A stretch of DNA of 64,000 nt from JAGWAC01 sp038046265 (GTDB lineage Archaea; Nanobdellota; Nanobdellia; SCGC-AAA011-G17; JACPIM01): positions 29,595 through 93,594 of the forward strand of contig JBBSWN010000002.1 in NCBI GenBank assembly GCA_038046265.1, written 5' to 3'. Under the pieces are notes generated by a model. It had not been told where the DNA came from. It made no database searches and saw nothing but the letters and a program-made list of their open reading frames with translations. Of the stretch, positions 41,263-50,676 are shown piece by piece (within the stretch, counting starts at the first letter, position 1; the number at the start of each line of letters is the position of its first letter). A program made the position numbers and the translations under genes.

Positions 41263-43442
41263 AAATAGAAGAAAGCACAGAAGATATTTTAAAAAAATAC
41301 AGGGAAGAAATCTCAAAACAGATTAAATTTAGCGAAGAAGAATATTTTCCAGGAGAAACATTCTCAATTGAATACAAAATATTTAGAAAAGAAAATTTAG
41401 AAGTAAATATTTCAAGATACGAGCAGATGTGCAATTCTGCAGAAAAAATCATAAGAGTAAGTCCAAATAAAAAAGACATCCAAAGAATCCAGGAAGCTAT
41501 TGAAAAAGTTCATCTGGAGATAACTCCAGAAGGAGCAATGAGCTTTGCAGTTCTAGTAGGTTTGTCAATAATGTTCATGGGTTTCCTTACTTTGCTAGTT
41601 CCTTTAATTGTTTTGTTTTCTTTCGAATCCTTGCCATTGTCAGAATTAATTTCTCAAATTCCTATTTTCCTTCCATTAGCTATCTTGGCTTCAGGCCTTT
41701 TTGCCATAAATCCATTAAGCAAATATCCTTTAAAATTAGCAAATGAGTACAGATTAAAAGCAAGCAATCAAATGGTTCTTTGCATTCTTTATATTGTAAC
41801 ATACATGCGCCATACATCTAATCTTGAAAATGCTGTTAAATTTGCAGGAGAACATCTCACAGCTCCTTTGTCTTTGGATTTAAGAAAAATTCTCTGGGAT
41901 GTTGAAACAGGAAAATTTGTTACAGTAAAAGACAGTCTTGATACTTATTTGCAGTATTGGCGCCAGTATAATTTGGAATTTATTGAATCGTTTCATTTAA
42001 TTCAAGGCTCCTTGTATGAGCCGGATGAAATAAGAAGAGTAAAATTACTTGAAAAATCTCTAGAAACAATACTTACATCAGTTTATGAAAGAATGCTTCA
42101 TTATGCCCAAGATCTTAAAACTCCAATTACAATGCTTCACATGCTGGGTGTAATTCTTCCTATTTTAGGTTTAGTTATTTTTCCTTTAATGGGCAGCTTT
42201 ATTGGTGGCTTGATAAAATGGTATCATCTTGCTTTTGTTTACAATGTTTTTCTGCCGATAATAATTTATTCTATAGGAACAAATTTATTGGCAAAAAGGC
42301 CGACAGGATATTCAGAATCAGAATTTTTTTCAAGGCAGTTTTCATTGGAAAGATTCCAGAAAGTAAAAATACTTAATCAGTCATTAAGCATAAAAACAAT
42401 TTCCATTTTCTTGGGTGTTGTATTTGTTTTGCTTGGTTTCACTCCAATATTTCTTCATTTTGCAAACTCCTCATTAGACCAGGCTGATTTTTTAGGAATT
42501 AAATTGCTTGACTATAAATGCGAAAAAAACAAGTGCATCGGCCCATACAGCACTTTTTCAATGCTGATTAGTCTCTTAATTCCTTTTGGAATTGCAATTG
42601 CAATCAGCTTGTATTATTACATGACAACAAAAGACATAATAAAAATAAGAAAAGAAACAATGGATCTTGAAAAAGAATTTACAGCAGCATTGTTTCAATT
42701 AGGAAACAGGGTGGGTGATGGAATTCCAGTTGAAACTGCCTTTAGCCAGGTTGCTGAAAACATGAAAAATACTCCTACAGGAAACTTGTTCAGGTTAATT
42801 GACTACAATATAAGAAGGCTTGGTATGAATGTAAAAGATGCAGTTTTTGACAAGGAAAAAGGAGCTTTAAATTTTTACCCAAGTTCTTTGATTGAAACAT
42901 CAATGAAAGTTCTTGTCCAGGCAGCAAAAAAATCCCCCATGACAGTTTCAAAATCATTGTTGACAATATCAAACTATGTAAAAAAAATCCATGTTGTTGA
43001 TGAAAGATTGAAAGACTTGCTTGCTGACATAATTTCCTCAATGAAATCCCAAGTTTCTTTCTTGACACCGATGATAGCTGGCATTGTAATTGCCGTAGGT
43101 TCAATGATTACAACAGTTATAAACAAATTAGGAGAAGAATTTGCAAAAGCAACAGAGCTTGCACCCGATTCTGGAATTGGTGCTCAAAACTTGATCCAAA
43201 TAATTAATATTAAAGATGTTATACCTGGTTTTTACTTGCAGTTGGTTATTGGTCTTTACGTCATTCAGATTGGAATTATCTTAACTATTTTGTCAAGCGG
43301 AATAGAAAAAGGCATAGACAGATTGTCTGAAAAAAATCTTATTGGAAAAAACATCTTAATTTCAACAATACTCTATGTTGTAATTTCTACAGTAGGAATC
43401 TTGGTCTTTAGTTTATTGGCTGAAGGAATTTCACAAATATAA
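41259..43442 (+). CDS. type IV filament assembly platform protein (FlaJ/TadC-like)
   Basis: About 727 aa from the ATG at 41259 (ATGA overlap with the ATPase). Two T2SSF/PilC domains: near residues 170-245 (MVLCILYIVTYMRHTSNLEN, SLDLRKILWDVETGKFVTV) and near 480-600 (AALFQLGNRVGDGIPVETAF, YNIRRLGMNVKDAVF), with about eight to nine TM helices. This is the inner-membrane platform on which the ATPase works. The tandem domain order matches archaeal FlaJ-type proteins, but it is larger than FlaJ (about 560 aa). Confidence 0.92.
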   Translation: MKIEESTEDILKKYREEISKQIKFSEEEYFPGETFSIEYKIFRKENLEVNISRYEQMCNSAEKIIRVSPNKKDIQRIQEAIEKVHLEITPEGAMSFAVLVGLSIMFMGFLTLLVPLIVLFSFESLPLSELISQIPIFLPLAILASGLFAINPLSKYPLKLANEYRLKASNQMVLCILYIVTYMRHTSNLENAVKFAGEHLTAPLSLDLRKILWDVETGKFVTVKDSLDTYLQYWRQYNLEFIESFHLIQGSLYEPDEIRRVKLLEKSLETILTSVYERMLHYAQDLKTPITMLHMLGVILPILGLVIFPLMGSFIGGLIKWYHLAFVYNVFLPIIIYSIGTNLLAKRPTGYSESEFFSRQFSLERFQKVKILNQSLSIKTISIFLGVVFVLLGFTPIFLHFANSSLDQADFLGIKLLDYKCEKNKCIGPYSTFSMLISLLIPFGIAIAISLYYYMTTKDIIKIRKETMDLEKEFTAALFQLGNRVGDGIPVETAFSQVAENMKNTPTGNLFRLIDYNIRRLGMNVKDAVFDKEKGALNFYPSSLIETSMKVLVQAAKKSPMTVSKSLLTISNYVKKIHVVDERLKDLLADIISSMKSQVSFLTPMIAGIVIAVGSMITTVINKLGEEFAKATELAPDSGIGAQNLIQIINIKDVIPGFYLQLVIGLYVIQIGIILTILSSGIEKGIDRLSEKNLIGKNILISTILYVVISTVGILVFSLLAEGISQI

Positions 43443-43443
43443 T

Positions 43444-43471
43444 TTTTGATTAAACTTTTTTTAAAAGTTTA
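43444..43471. repeat. palindromic element in a convergent gap
   Basis: TTTTGATTAAACTTTTTTTAAAAGTTTA, nearly identical to 1073-1100. It ends on the stop codon of the minus-strand gene. Confidence 0.65.
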
Positions 43472-43900
43472 CACAGGCAGGAAAGGCAGATATTGTTCTA
43501 TTAATCCTTGTATTAACGGCCATGCAAATGGTGCTGCCTGAATTAATCCCGTAATTATCAATGCATGAGCCCAAGTCTCTCCTATGCTCCCCATTCCTCC
43601 AGCTCCTCTTGCAACAACACCAGCTCCATGAACTTTTAATATAGTTACTAATCCAATAATAACTCTAACAACAATTTCATTGCCTAAAAAAGGAACTGTG
43701 CTTAAAGCAGGAACAGCCTCAAAAACAAAACTTATATTCATTAAAACAAAAATAAAAAATATAGTTGTTAATAAAGAATGCCAGAAATGCTTTAAAAAAT
43801 GACTCCCCCTGAATGCTAAATCTTTGTGAATGGCAAAAAACTCATATAAACCTAAAACTAGCCCCATATAGACTGCTGGTAAAATAAACACCTCTGCCAT
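43469..43900 (-). CDS. four-TM membrane protein
   Basis: 143 aa with four predicted TM helices (LPAVYMGLVLGLYEFFAI, SLLTTIFFIFVLMNISFVF, IVVRVIIGLVTILKV, ALIITGLIQAAPFAWPLI) and an Ala/Gly loop GAGVVARGAGGMGS. No named family recognised. It lies on the opposite strand inside the filament locus; a link is only positional. Confidence 0.65.
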   Translation of the reverse strand: MAEVFILPAVYMGLVLGLYEFFAIHKDLAFRGSHFLKHFWHSLLTTIFFIFVLMNISFVFEAVPALSTVPFLGNEIVVRVIIGLVTILKVHGAGVVARGAGGMGSIGETWAHALIITGLIQAAPFAWPLIQGLIEQYLPFLPV

Positions 43901-43968
43901 AAGTTTACACTTCTTTCGTACTTTTTAAATATTTTCTTTATTTTTTCAATTAAAAAATTAGCAAAAAC

Positions 43969-43979
43969 CTTTAAATACA
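43969..43979 (+). promoter_or_regulatory. BRE/TATA-like promoter for the 44000 operon
   Basis: CCTTTAAATAC, 21-31 bp before the ATG at 44000. The same AAAACCTTTAAATAC string precedes the 51226 pilin gene, so one factor set may drive both. Confidence 0.6.
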
Positions 43980-43999
43980 ATCCAATACTAATTAAAATA

Positions 44000-44614
44000 A
44001 TGTTATTAAAAAAAGTGGGGTTAATCAGTATTTTCTTAGTTTTCTTGTTAAATACAGCTAGTGCCCAATATTATTATGATCAAAGTTTTAGTTATGGTCT
44101 TTTTTCAGGCGGTTTTAATGACATTTTGTATATTTATGAATTATATGCAGGATGGATAGATTTCTTTATTTTCTTGTTAATCTTTTTAAGCCTGACACAG
44201 GCAGTTTTCCAAAGAACGCACCTAAGCTCACAGGCAAAAAATCTTTCAATCGGTCTTTCATTAATGCTTTCTTTTGCTTTAATCTCTTGGGAAAGATATA
44301 ATGGAGTTAATCTTCTTGCTTTTGGTCCAATAGCTCTTTTAATACTTATACTTCTGCTTTTCTTTGTTGTCTTTACTATGCTTCAAAGAATGGAAGTTGG
44401 TTGGTTGACATCAGTTGCTTGGGGTTATGTAGTTGCATTTGCTACCTTAATGATTTTTGGGCAGTCTTTTTTGCTGGACTGGTTAGTTTCTTGGGCAGGT
44501 GGCATTTTTCAATTATTATATCTAATGTTTTGGATTGCAATTATAGTTGGAATAATTGGTTTGTTCGCTGGTTGGGGCCAAAATATTCAAAGACAAGGGG
44601 GTAATCGTAACTAA
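44000..44614 (+). CDS. signal-peptide membrane protein of the filament locus, paralog D
   Basis: 204 aa. A cleavable signal peptide (residues 1-22, ending TASA) is followed by mature N-terminus QYYYDQSFS, which recurs as QYFYDQSFS in the 46697 protein. Four TM segments follow (WIDFFIFLLIFLSLTQAVF, LSLMLSFALIS, ALLILILLLFFVVF, LMFWIAIIVGIIGLFA), broadly like the 36-38 kb paralogs. Overlaps the next gene by 1 bp, in an operon ending near 50.7 kb. Confidence 0.72.
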   Translation: MLLKKVGLISIFLVFLLNTASAQYYYDQSFSYGLFSGGFNDILYIYELYAGWIDFFIFLLIFLSLTQAVFQRTHLSSQAKNLSIGLSLMLSFALISWERYNGVNLLAFGPIALLILILLLFFVVFTMLQRMEVGWLTSVAWGYVVAFATLMIFGQSFLLDWLVSWAGGIFQLLYLMFWIAIIVGIIGLFAGWGQNIQRQGGNRN

Positions 44615-46695
44615 TGATAAAAAATTTGTTTAGTTTTGGAAAAAAAGAAGAGACTGTTTCAGAAAACCCTTCTGAAAAAGAATTTCAGGAATTAACTCAA
44701 GGATTAACTAATTTTTCTTCTTTAGTAAAAAAATCTTCAAATAAGAATTTAATTTTAAAAGACTATGATATTTTGGATTTAAGAATAATAGAATTCTTGA
44801 ACAAGCACGGAAGAAACTCATCTCAGGGTAAAAACGCAGTTGAATTATCCAGACAATTATCTGATTATTATTCTTTTTTCAAGGACAATATTCACCTGTA
44901 CTTGGATGAACCAATCTCTCAAATTAAAAAAGAACCACCTAAGATAGATCTAGACCAAGTTTATACTGACTTAAGGAAAAGATTAAATTCATTTAAAGAA
45001 TCAGTTAACCAGGAAAAATTGACAGAAGATGAAATTGAAAACTTTATTTTGTTGTTTAATGATGAAATAAAGGAATTATTCAAGCACTCTGACAAGGATT
45101 TCAAATTCAAATTTATAGAGTTAAAAAACAAGCTGGTTTCTTTTTATAAGCAGCTGCAGAAAAAAGATGAAGAGGAACTAACAAGAATAAATCACGAAGC
45201 TAATTTAACTTATGCAAATTCTGTTTTAGATAGTTTTAAGGCAAAAGCTCTGGAGTTAAAAAATCTTATTAACCTGGAGAGAAAAACAGAGCAGCAGATA
45301 ATTGCCATCAACAACAAAGTTTTTGAAATAAAAGAAAGATATCTCGAGGCAAAAGAGATTTATGATGAGAAATTCTCAAGCAAAGAAAAAGAATCTTTTC
45401 TGAAAATCCTGAATTCCGCTTATAATGAAGTTGACTCTTTGTATATCTCATATATAGAGAAAATAGCTTCTTTGGAAGAGGAAAAATCCAAAAAAATTGC
45501 TCTTCCTGATAAGCAGTTTTCCTTTCCTGTACTGGAAATCTTGAAAACATTCAAGCCGAACCCAATACTAAAATTAAGGGAAAACAAGGAAAAAGTAAGG
45601 AAGAGACAGCAGGAAAAAATCGAGGAAACAATAAGGATTCTGACAGAAGTTCTTGGAAGTGTTGAGCTTTATGAAGCAGAAGAGCTGAAGCAGATTTTCA
45701 CGAATAATTTTCAGGTTTATGAAAAGTTCATTCTAAGTACAGATTACAGCCTGCTAGTTAAGTCTTTGTTAGATGATCTTGAAGACAATATCTCTAAATT
45801 AGATGAAGAAAAAAAATTAAGAACTAAAAGAGACGCCATCGCAAAAGATTCTTACACTCTTTTAAAGCAGATAAATTCTAATCTTTCAAATTATTCAGTG
45901 GAAGAGCTCCAGATATTGTTTGAAAAAAATCTTGAAAACTACAAAGCTTATTCAAAGTACACTATTTTTGGCTTGAAAATAAACGCCTTGCTGAATAATT
46001 TAAACAGCTACATCACAACAGTTTCAAACAGAAAGTCAATCCAGGAAGACTTGTCAAGAGTTTTCCTTTCAAAGCTTGATAGTGCTGCAGCAAACTTTGA
46101 AAATTACTCAATAACTTTTTTGGAAAATGTATTCAGTAAGTCAATGGATGAATACAGCAAATACTATAAAACATCAAAGTTCTCGAGAAACATAGAATTC
46201 TCCTTGCAAAATATTTCAAACACATTGTCCTTGTTAAAAATACTAGTTTCCTTCATTGAAAAAGACCTGGATATAACAGAAAATCAAAGATTGTTGTTAA
46301 GGGACTTGATTTACACAACCTATTCACAGTTCTTTTCTTTTGGCTCAAGTTTCATTTTCAACTTAAGCTCAAAAAGATCATTGAAAAAGCTTGAAAAAGT
46401 CTTTAACTTGGAAATTGAGAGAAAGTTAATGTTGGAAGATGTTAACAACAAAATTATTTCCCTGAATCTTTCAAACAATGCATACATTAAATTGCTTATT
46501 AATAATCTGATAAATGCAAAAAAGCACCAGTCAAATGAAGACTTAAAGCAGACTTTTTTGGAGTTGTCAAATAAAATATCAAAAAACGACAAGATTACTC
46601 TTAATGAAGCTATAGTAAAACTAATGGACTTGACAAATTCAGTCCTGCCCTTAAGAAAAAAATCATTGTTGGAGTTAAAAACAAAATTAATATAA
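44614..46695 (+). CDS. large coiled-coil repeat protein
   Basis: 693 aa, soluble, Lys/Glu-rich, mostly alpha-helical. At least three internal repeats of about 75-80 residues share an L-x-L followed by EEL-x-x-IF-x-x-N-x-x-x-Y pattern (EAEELKQIFTNNFQVYEKF, VEELQILFEKNLENYKAY, ITFLENVFSKSMDEYSKYY). The same repeat type appears in the next protein. No enzymatic motif. Likely a structural or scaffold element on the cytoplasmic side; function unknown. Confidence 0.68.
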   Translation: MIKNLFSFGKKEETVSENPSEKEFQELTQGLTNFSSLVKKSSNKNLILKDYDILDLRIIEFLNKHGRNSSQGKNAVELSRQLSDYYSFFKDNIHLYLDEPISQIKKEPPKIDLDQVYTDLRKRLNSFKESVNQEKLTEDEIENFILLFNDEIKELFKHSDKDFKFKFIELKNKLVSFYKQLQKKDEEELTRINHEANLTYANSVLDSFKAKALELKNLINLERKTEQQIIAINNKVFEIKERYLEAKEIYDEKFSSKEKESFLKILNSAYNEVDSLYISYIEKIASLEEEKSKKIALPDKQFSFPVLEILKTFKPNPILKLRENKEKVRKRQQEKIEETIRILTEVLGSVELYEAEELKQIFTNNFQVYEKFILSTDYSLLVKSLLDDLEDNISKLDEEKKLRTKRDAIAKDSYTLLKQINSNLSNYSVEELQILFEKNLENYKAYSKYTIFGLKINALLNNLNSYITTVSNRKSIQEDLSRVFLSKLDSAAANFENYSITFLENVFSKSMDEYSKYYKTSKFSRNIEFSLQNISNTLSLLKILVSFIEKDLDITENQRLLLRDLIYTTYSQFFSFGSSFIFNLSSKRSLKKLEKVFNLEIERKLMLEDVNNKIISLNLSNNAYIKLLINNLINAKKHQSNEDLKQTFLELSNKISKNDKITLNEAIVKLMDLTNSVLPLRKKSLLELKTKLI

Positions 46696-46696
46696 A

Positions 46697-49531
46697 ATGA
46701 GCTTGAAACTATTGTTGTTTTTTATTGTACTTCTTAATATAATTCCATTTGTAAATTCCCAGTATTTTTACGACCAGAGTTTTAGTGGTTTTGGTTTTTT
46801 CCCATTTAGTTTTTCCTTTTCAGGATTAATAGATTTTTATTTGCAGAACTCTACATTAATTGATTTTTTCATTGCTCTTGGCCTGCTTATCTCTTTGTTC
46901 CAGGCTCTTTTAGAGGAGAAAATGGGCAAGCAAACTCCTTTATTTTTAGGATTAATGCTGGCCATAGGTTTTGCTTACATTGAAACAACATGGGAGTTTC
47001 ATTTAGGTTATTTTGGCCCAGTAGCTCTTCTTATTTTCTTTTTGTTGATGGCCCACACAATTCATAAGCAGCATGAAGGAAGGCCAATAGCTGTCAAGCT
47101 TGCAGGTCTCGCCTTGCTCGCATTCTTGTTATACATGTTCTGGCCAAGCATTGCTAATTATTTACCAGGGGTTTCTGGTTCAGGAGCCAGTAAATTAGGA
47201 TTATTAATCGCTCTTGCAGTAATTGGAATAATCTTGTTTTATTTGTTGACACGCAAACCTCAGCATGATCAGCACATTAAAGATTGGGAAAAAAATGAGG
47301 GTGCAGGAACAGGTCGTGGTGGAGGTGGATGGTCTTTGCCTTCTTTTTTTAAGAGAACTCAGGAAGATGCAGATTTTAACAGATTGTCTCTTTTAGTTTC
47401 AGACTTTTTAAAAAATTCCCAAGACTTAAACCAGTCAAGAGATTTTCTGCTTAGAAGATATGACGCCACAAGATCTGAATTAGATTCTTTCTTGGCAAGA
47501 TACCAAAATTCAAAATATAAAGGCAAGGTTAATGAATTGGGAGTTCAAATAATTAAGTCTTTTGAAAACTTCTCTAATATTAAAAAAATAATAGACCAAA
47601 CCCAGCAAGTAGTAAATCACCTGGAGACTTTATTAAGCAATATTCAGGACGAGTCTATAGAAAATATAGTTTCTGCACGAGCTGAAGCAGTTGCTTTCTA
47701 TTCCAAATATGAATCACAAATTAAATTATCTGAAGCTTTAAATGCAAGGCTGAATATACAAATCGGCAGATTAAATGAAAAAATAAACAAGTTTCAAAGA
47801 TCTAAAAAAAATACAATGCAGATTTCCCCAGAAGCTATTAACAAATACAGGGAGATTTCCCCAGATTCTGTGCAGCAAGTAAGACTGGAAGAAGCATATG
47901 AAGGCAATTATCAGGAAGAATCCTTAAAATTTTCTCCTGTGGAAAAAAGAGTTCGTGGTTTCTTTTCATCTTGTGAAGATTTTTTAAGCAGGAGAATGTC
48001 AAAGGAAGATTTTAGTTCTTTGCATCAGCAAACACAGGCAATGCTTTCTAATTATATTTCAAAAGCCCAGCCGTCTATATTCTTAGACAAAGCCCAGCAA
48101 TACAGGTTAGATGTTGAAAATGCCTATAATACAACTGTAAATGAATACATAAACGCTCAAAATAAAAGAGAAACTACGAAAACAGAGCCACATGAAATAA
48201 CAAAAGAATTGGATGAAGCAGAAAGAAGACTAAATTATGCTCTCGCAAACTTTGATTCTTTGCAAGCAGAAGAACTAATCAGCATTTCAAAGCATGTAGA
48301 TAATGCAGTTGAAACAGCTGGTTACACAGAAGATTATAATCCTTTATTAGACCAAATCAACTTGTTAAAAGCAAGAATAGCTAAAAGAAAAAGAACTTCA
48401 ATTAAAGCAACAAATAAAGAAGACAGAGACAGAATTTTATATGAATTAAGGACAAGATTAATTAGGGCAGTACAAAATTCTGAGAATATATCTGTTGAGA
48501 ATCTTAAGTCAACTTTAACCTGGGCGCAGGAAACTTATGAAGATTACTTTGATTCTAATACAGGCAATTATTCTGAAGAATCTAAATTATTGAAACAGCT
48601 AAGAAACGTTTTAATGCAAAAACAAAGGGCTGTTCCAGTTAACAAAGAAACTGCTGCTCGCGAATTATACGAATTAAGGTCAAGAATATCTAGAGCTTTA
48701 GAAAACACAAATTTAAACAGGGCTCAATTAACTGAATTGCTGACTTGGGCAAAGCAAATACATGAGAAATATTATTCTTACGGATTTATGGGTTCTGAAG
48801 AACCTGATTTGATTGAGAAATTAGAAAAGAAATTAGCTCAGCAAGGTACAGAAGTAGTTGGTATTTTTGAAAATGTTAAATTGTTATGGCAAAATAATGC
48901 TGAGTTTAATTCATTAAATAAAGAAGCTAAGAAACTGTCAAATAGTATCTCTGTATCTGGGAAAGAAAACGCAGCCAATATTAATAATGCTTATAATGAC
49001 TTAATAGCGAAACTAAACAAATTCTCTACAACCTCAAAAGGAACATTTAATAAAAAAATAGAGAAATTAAGGAGCCAATTAATCAATGAAGTTTACTTGT
49101 TTAGGCAAAAAAACTCTCTTCAAGTTCTAATTAATGAATTAACTGCTTTTGTAAACTCAATTGGCAGAGGAGATATTCCATTAATTCAGGCAAAGAGAAC
49201 TTATGCTGAAGCTAGAAGAAAATATTCTGGATTTGAGTCAAGTAATAACAGAGATTTGTTAAAGCAGGGGCTTGACCTTGCCTATCATTTGTTGAAAGTT
49301 ATATTTTCTTATGTTACAAAATTCTCAAGCATAAATCTGGTTGAACATGAAATTTCAAGAATAAGAGAGCAGATAAATGCCCATACTATAAGTCAGGCAG
49401 AGATAAAAAGAGAACGTGAAAAAATGATTACTCAATTAGAAGACATAGTTTTGGACAGAAATGAACCCGGATATATTTTATTAAATACTAAAAAGTCTTC
49501 ATTATTAGGGGAATTAAGAAGTGGTTACTAA
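46697..49531 (+). CDS. large membrane protein with coiled-coil repeats
   Basis: 944 aa. Signal peptide (1-21), mature QYFYDQSFS, then five or so TM segments to about residue 180, like the 44000 protein. The rest is a cytoplasmic coiled-coil region with repeats LYELRTRL...VENLKSTLTWAQETYEDY and LYELRSRI...QLTELLTWAKQIHEKYY near 590-700. It fuses the membrane module of 44000 to a repeat module like that of 44614. Starts 1 bp after the 44614 stop and overlaps the first micro-pilin by 1 bp. Confidence 0.72.
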   Translation: MSLKLLLFFIVLLNIIPFVNSQYFYDQSFSGFGFFPFSFSFSGLIDFYLQNSTLIDFFIALGLLISLFQALLEEKMGKQTPLFLGLMLAIGFAYIETTWEFHLGYFGPVALLIFFLLMAHTIHKQHEGRPIAVKLAGLALLAFLLYMFWPSIANYLPGVSGSGASKLGLLIALAVIGIILFYLLTRKPQHDQHIKDWEKNEGAGTGRGGGGWSLPSFFKRTQEDADFNRLSLLVSDFLKNSQDLNQSRDFLLRRYDATRSELDSFLARYQNSKYKGKVNELGVQIIKSFENFSNIKKIIDQTQQVVNHLETLLSNIQDESIENIVSARAEAVAFYSKYESQIKLSEALNARLNIQIGRLNEKINKFQRSKKNTMQISPEAINKYREISPDSVQQVRLEEAYEGNYQEESLKFSPVEKRVRGFFSSCEDFLSRRMSKEDFSSLHQQTQAMLSNYISKAQPSIFLDKAQQYRLDVENAYNTTVNEYINAQNKRETTKTEPHEITKELDEAERRLNYALANFDSLQAEELISISKHVDNAVETAGYTEDYNPLLDQINLLKARIAKRKRTSIKATNKEDRDRILYELRTRLIRAVQNSENISVENLKSTLTWAQETYEDYFDSNTGNYSEESKLLKQLRNVLMQKQRAVPVNKETAARELYELRSRISRALENTNLNRAQLTELLTWAKQIHEKYYSYGFMGSEEPDLIEKLEKKLAQQGTEVVGIFENVKLLWQNNAEFNSLNKEAKKLSNSISVSGKENAANINNAYNDLIAKLNKFSTTSKGTFNKKIEKLRSQLINEVYLFRQKNSLQVLINELTAFVNSIGRGDIPLIQAKRTYAEARRKYSGFESSNNRDLLKQGLDLAYHLLKVIFSYVTKFSSINLVEHEISRIREQINAHTISQAEIKREREKMITQLEDIVLDRNEPGYILLNTKKSSLLGELRSGY

Positions 49532-49647
49532 TGAACAAAAAAGCAGATGCAAGAACAATAGTTGAAATTGCTTTGGTTTTGGCTTTATTAATTGTCATCG
49601 GAGTATTTATCTTCAAAAAAGTGTTGGTGAATTTCATTGGCCAATAA
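49531..49647 (+). CDS. 38-aa pilin-like protein (class III signal)
   Basis: Very short gene: MNKKADARTIVEIALVLAL, then a hydrophobic helix to FKKVLVNFIGQ. The K-K-A followed by a TM helix is the archaeal prepilin (class III) signature, yet almost no mature globular domain remains. It overlaps the previous stop by 1 bp (TAATGA arrangement) and is followed by another pilin-like gene. A filament minor subunit or assembly peptide is inferred. Confidence 0.65.
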   Translation: MNKKADARTIVEIALVLALLIVIGVFIFKKVLVNFIGQ

Positions 49648-50359
49648 AAAAGCAGAAATAGAATACAGGGAAATATTTACAATAATTTTTGTATTGGTTT
49701 TTGCAGTTTTATGGATAGCTTTCCAAAATACTAAATTTAAGCCAGCTCAGGAACAATTCTTTGACTCTGAAGCCTGCAGGTTAAGTGTTTTAAAAGCATC
49801 AATTCCAACTCAAGGAGTGGCGTCAGTAGAAGAACTTCAAGGATGTAAACCACCCTCTATTGTAACAGACGAGACTGATCAGGAAACAGTTTATAATCTT
49901 TTAACCAATAGTGTAAACGATTGTTGGTACAGGTATGGCTCTGGAAAAGTAAATTTTAGAAAAGAATTTTCAACTAGTATTGCTAGTGGTCACATCTTAT
50001 GTTTGAGATGTTCTAAAATATTATTTGAAGAAAACCCAGAAGCAATGTCAAGACAAAGTTTTGAAACATATTTAAAAGAAAGTAATAAACTTGAAAAAAT
50101 TAAAAATAAGTTTTTTGTATTTGATAAAGTCGCAAAAGATGATTCTCTATACACAGTATTTCTGACTGGGAGATTTGATATAAATGAGTTAAATAAGCAG
50201 TATTCACAGCTTAAGTCAGGAAATATACAAAACAAGCAGATATTTGAAACAATAGACAGTTATCTTAAAGCCAAATCTTTGATTTTTCAGGGAGTTGATA
50301 GTTCAGCAGTTTTAATAGTCCCCAAAGACAGTATGAGGGAGTGCATAGATCTGGTATGA
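49637..50359 (+). CDS. pilin-like protein, class III signal
   Basis: 240 aa from a TTG start overlapping the previous gene by 11 bp. N-terminus ANKKA|EIEYREIFTIIF with one TM helix, then an extracellular domain of about 200 residues with four or more cysteines (CGR-free; EACRLSVLKA, ELQGCKPPS, LCLRCSKILF, MRECIDLV). Unknown fold. Operon with neighbours (ATGA with the next gene). Confidence 0.68.
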   Translation: MANKKAEIEYREIFTIIFVLVFAVLWIAFQNTKFKPAQEQFFDSEACRLSVLKASIPTQGVASVEELQGCKPPSIVTDETDQETVYNLLTNSVNDCWYRYGSGKVNFRKEFSTSIASGHILCLRCSKILFEENPEAMSRQSFETYLKESNKLEKIKNKFFVFDKVAKDDSLYTVFLTGRFDINELNKQYSQLKSGNIQNKQIFETIDSYLKAKSLIFQGVDSSAVLIVPKDSMRECIDLV

Positions 50360-50505
50360 ACAAGAAAGCAGCTGTAGAAATTGATGAAATAGTAACTTTG
50401 TTGAAATATTTAGTTGTCGCTGTAATTATTATTTTAATTTTAATTTTATTAGGAAAATACATGTTCACAGAAATTGACTTAAGTAAGATATTTAGGTTAG
50501 GGTAA
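50356..50505 (+). CDS. 49-aa pilin-like protein (class III signal)
   Basis: MNKKAAVEIDEIVTLLKYLV, then a TM helix rich in Ile/Leu and a short tail EIDLSKIFRLG. ATGA overlap with the previous stop and immediately adjacent to the next ATG. A second near-headless pilin. Confidence 0.65.
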   Translation: MNKKAAVEIDEIVTLLKYLVVAVIIILILILLGKYMFTEIDLSKIFRLG

Positions 50506-50655
50506 ATGGAAAAAAAAGCATCAATAGAATTTGAAAAAATAATCTTGTTTATAATTGCTTTAATTGTTTTAATAACAGTTTTGGTTTTTACAAAAGGAAA
50601 ATTACAGACATTAATTGATAATTTTTTTATTTTTATAAGAGAAATATTTAAATAA
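50506..50655 (+). CDS. 49-aa pilin-like protein (class III signal)
   Basis: MEKKASIEFEKIILFIIALI, TM helix, tail TKGKLQTLIDNF and FIFIREIFK. Begins directly after the previous stop. With 49531 and 50356 it makes three micro-pilins in one operon. Confidence 0.65.
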   Translation: MEKKASIEFEKIILFIIALIVLITVLVFTKGKLQTLIDNFFIFIREIFK

Positions 50656-50676
50656 CTAGTTTATTTTAAAACAAAA

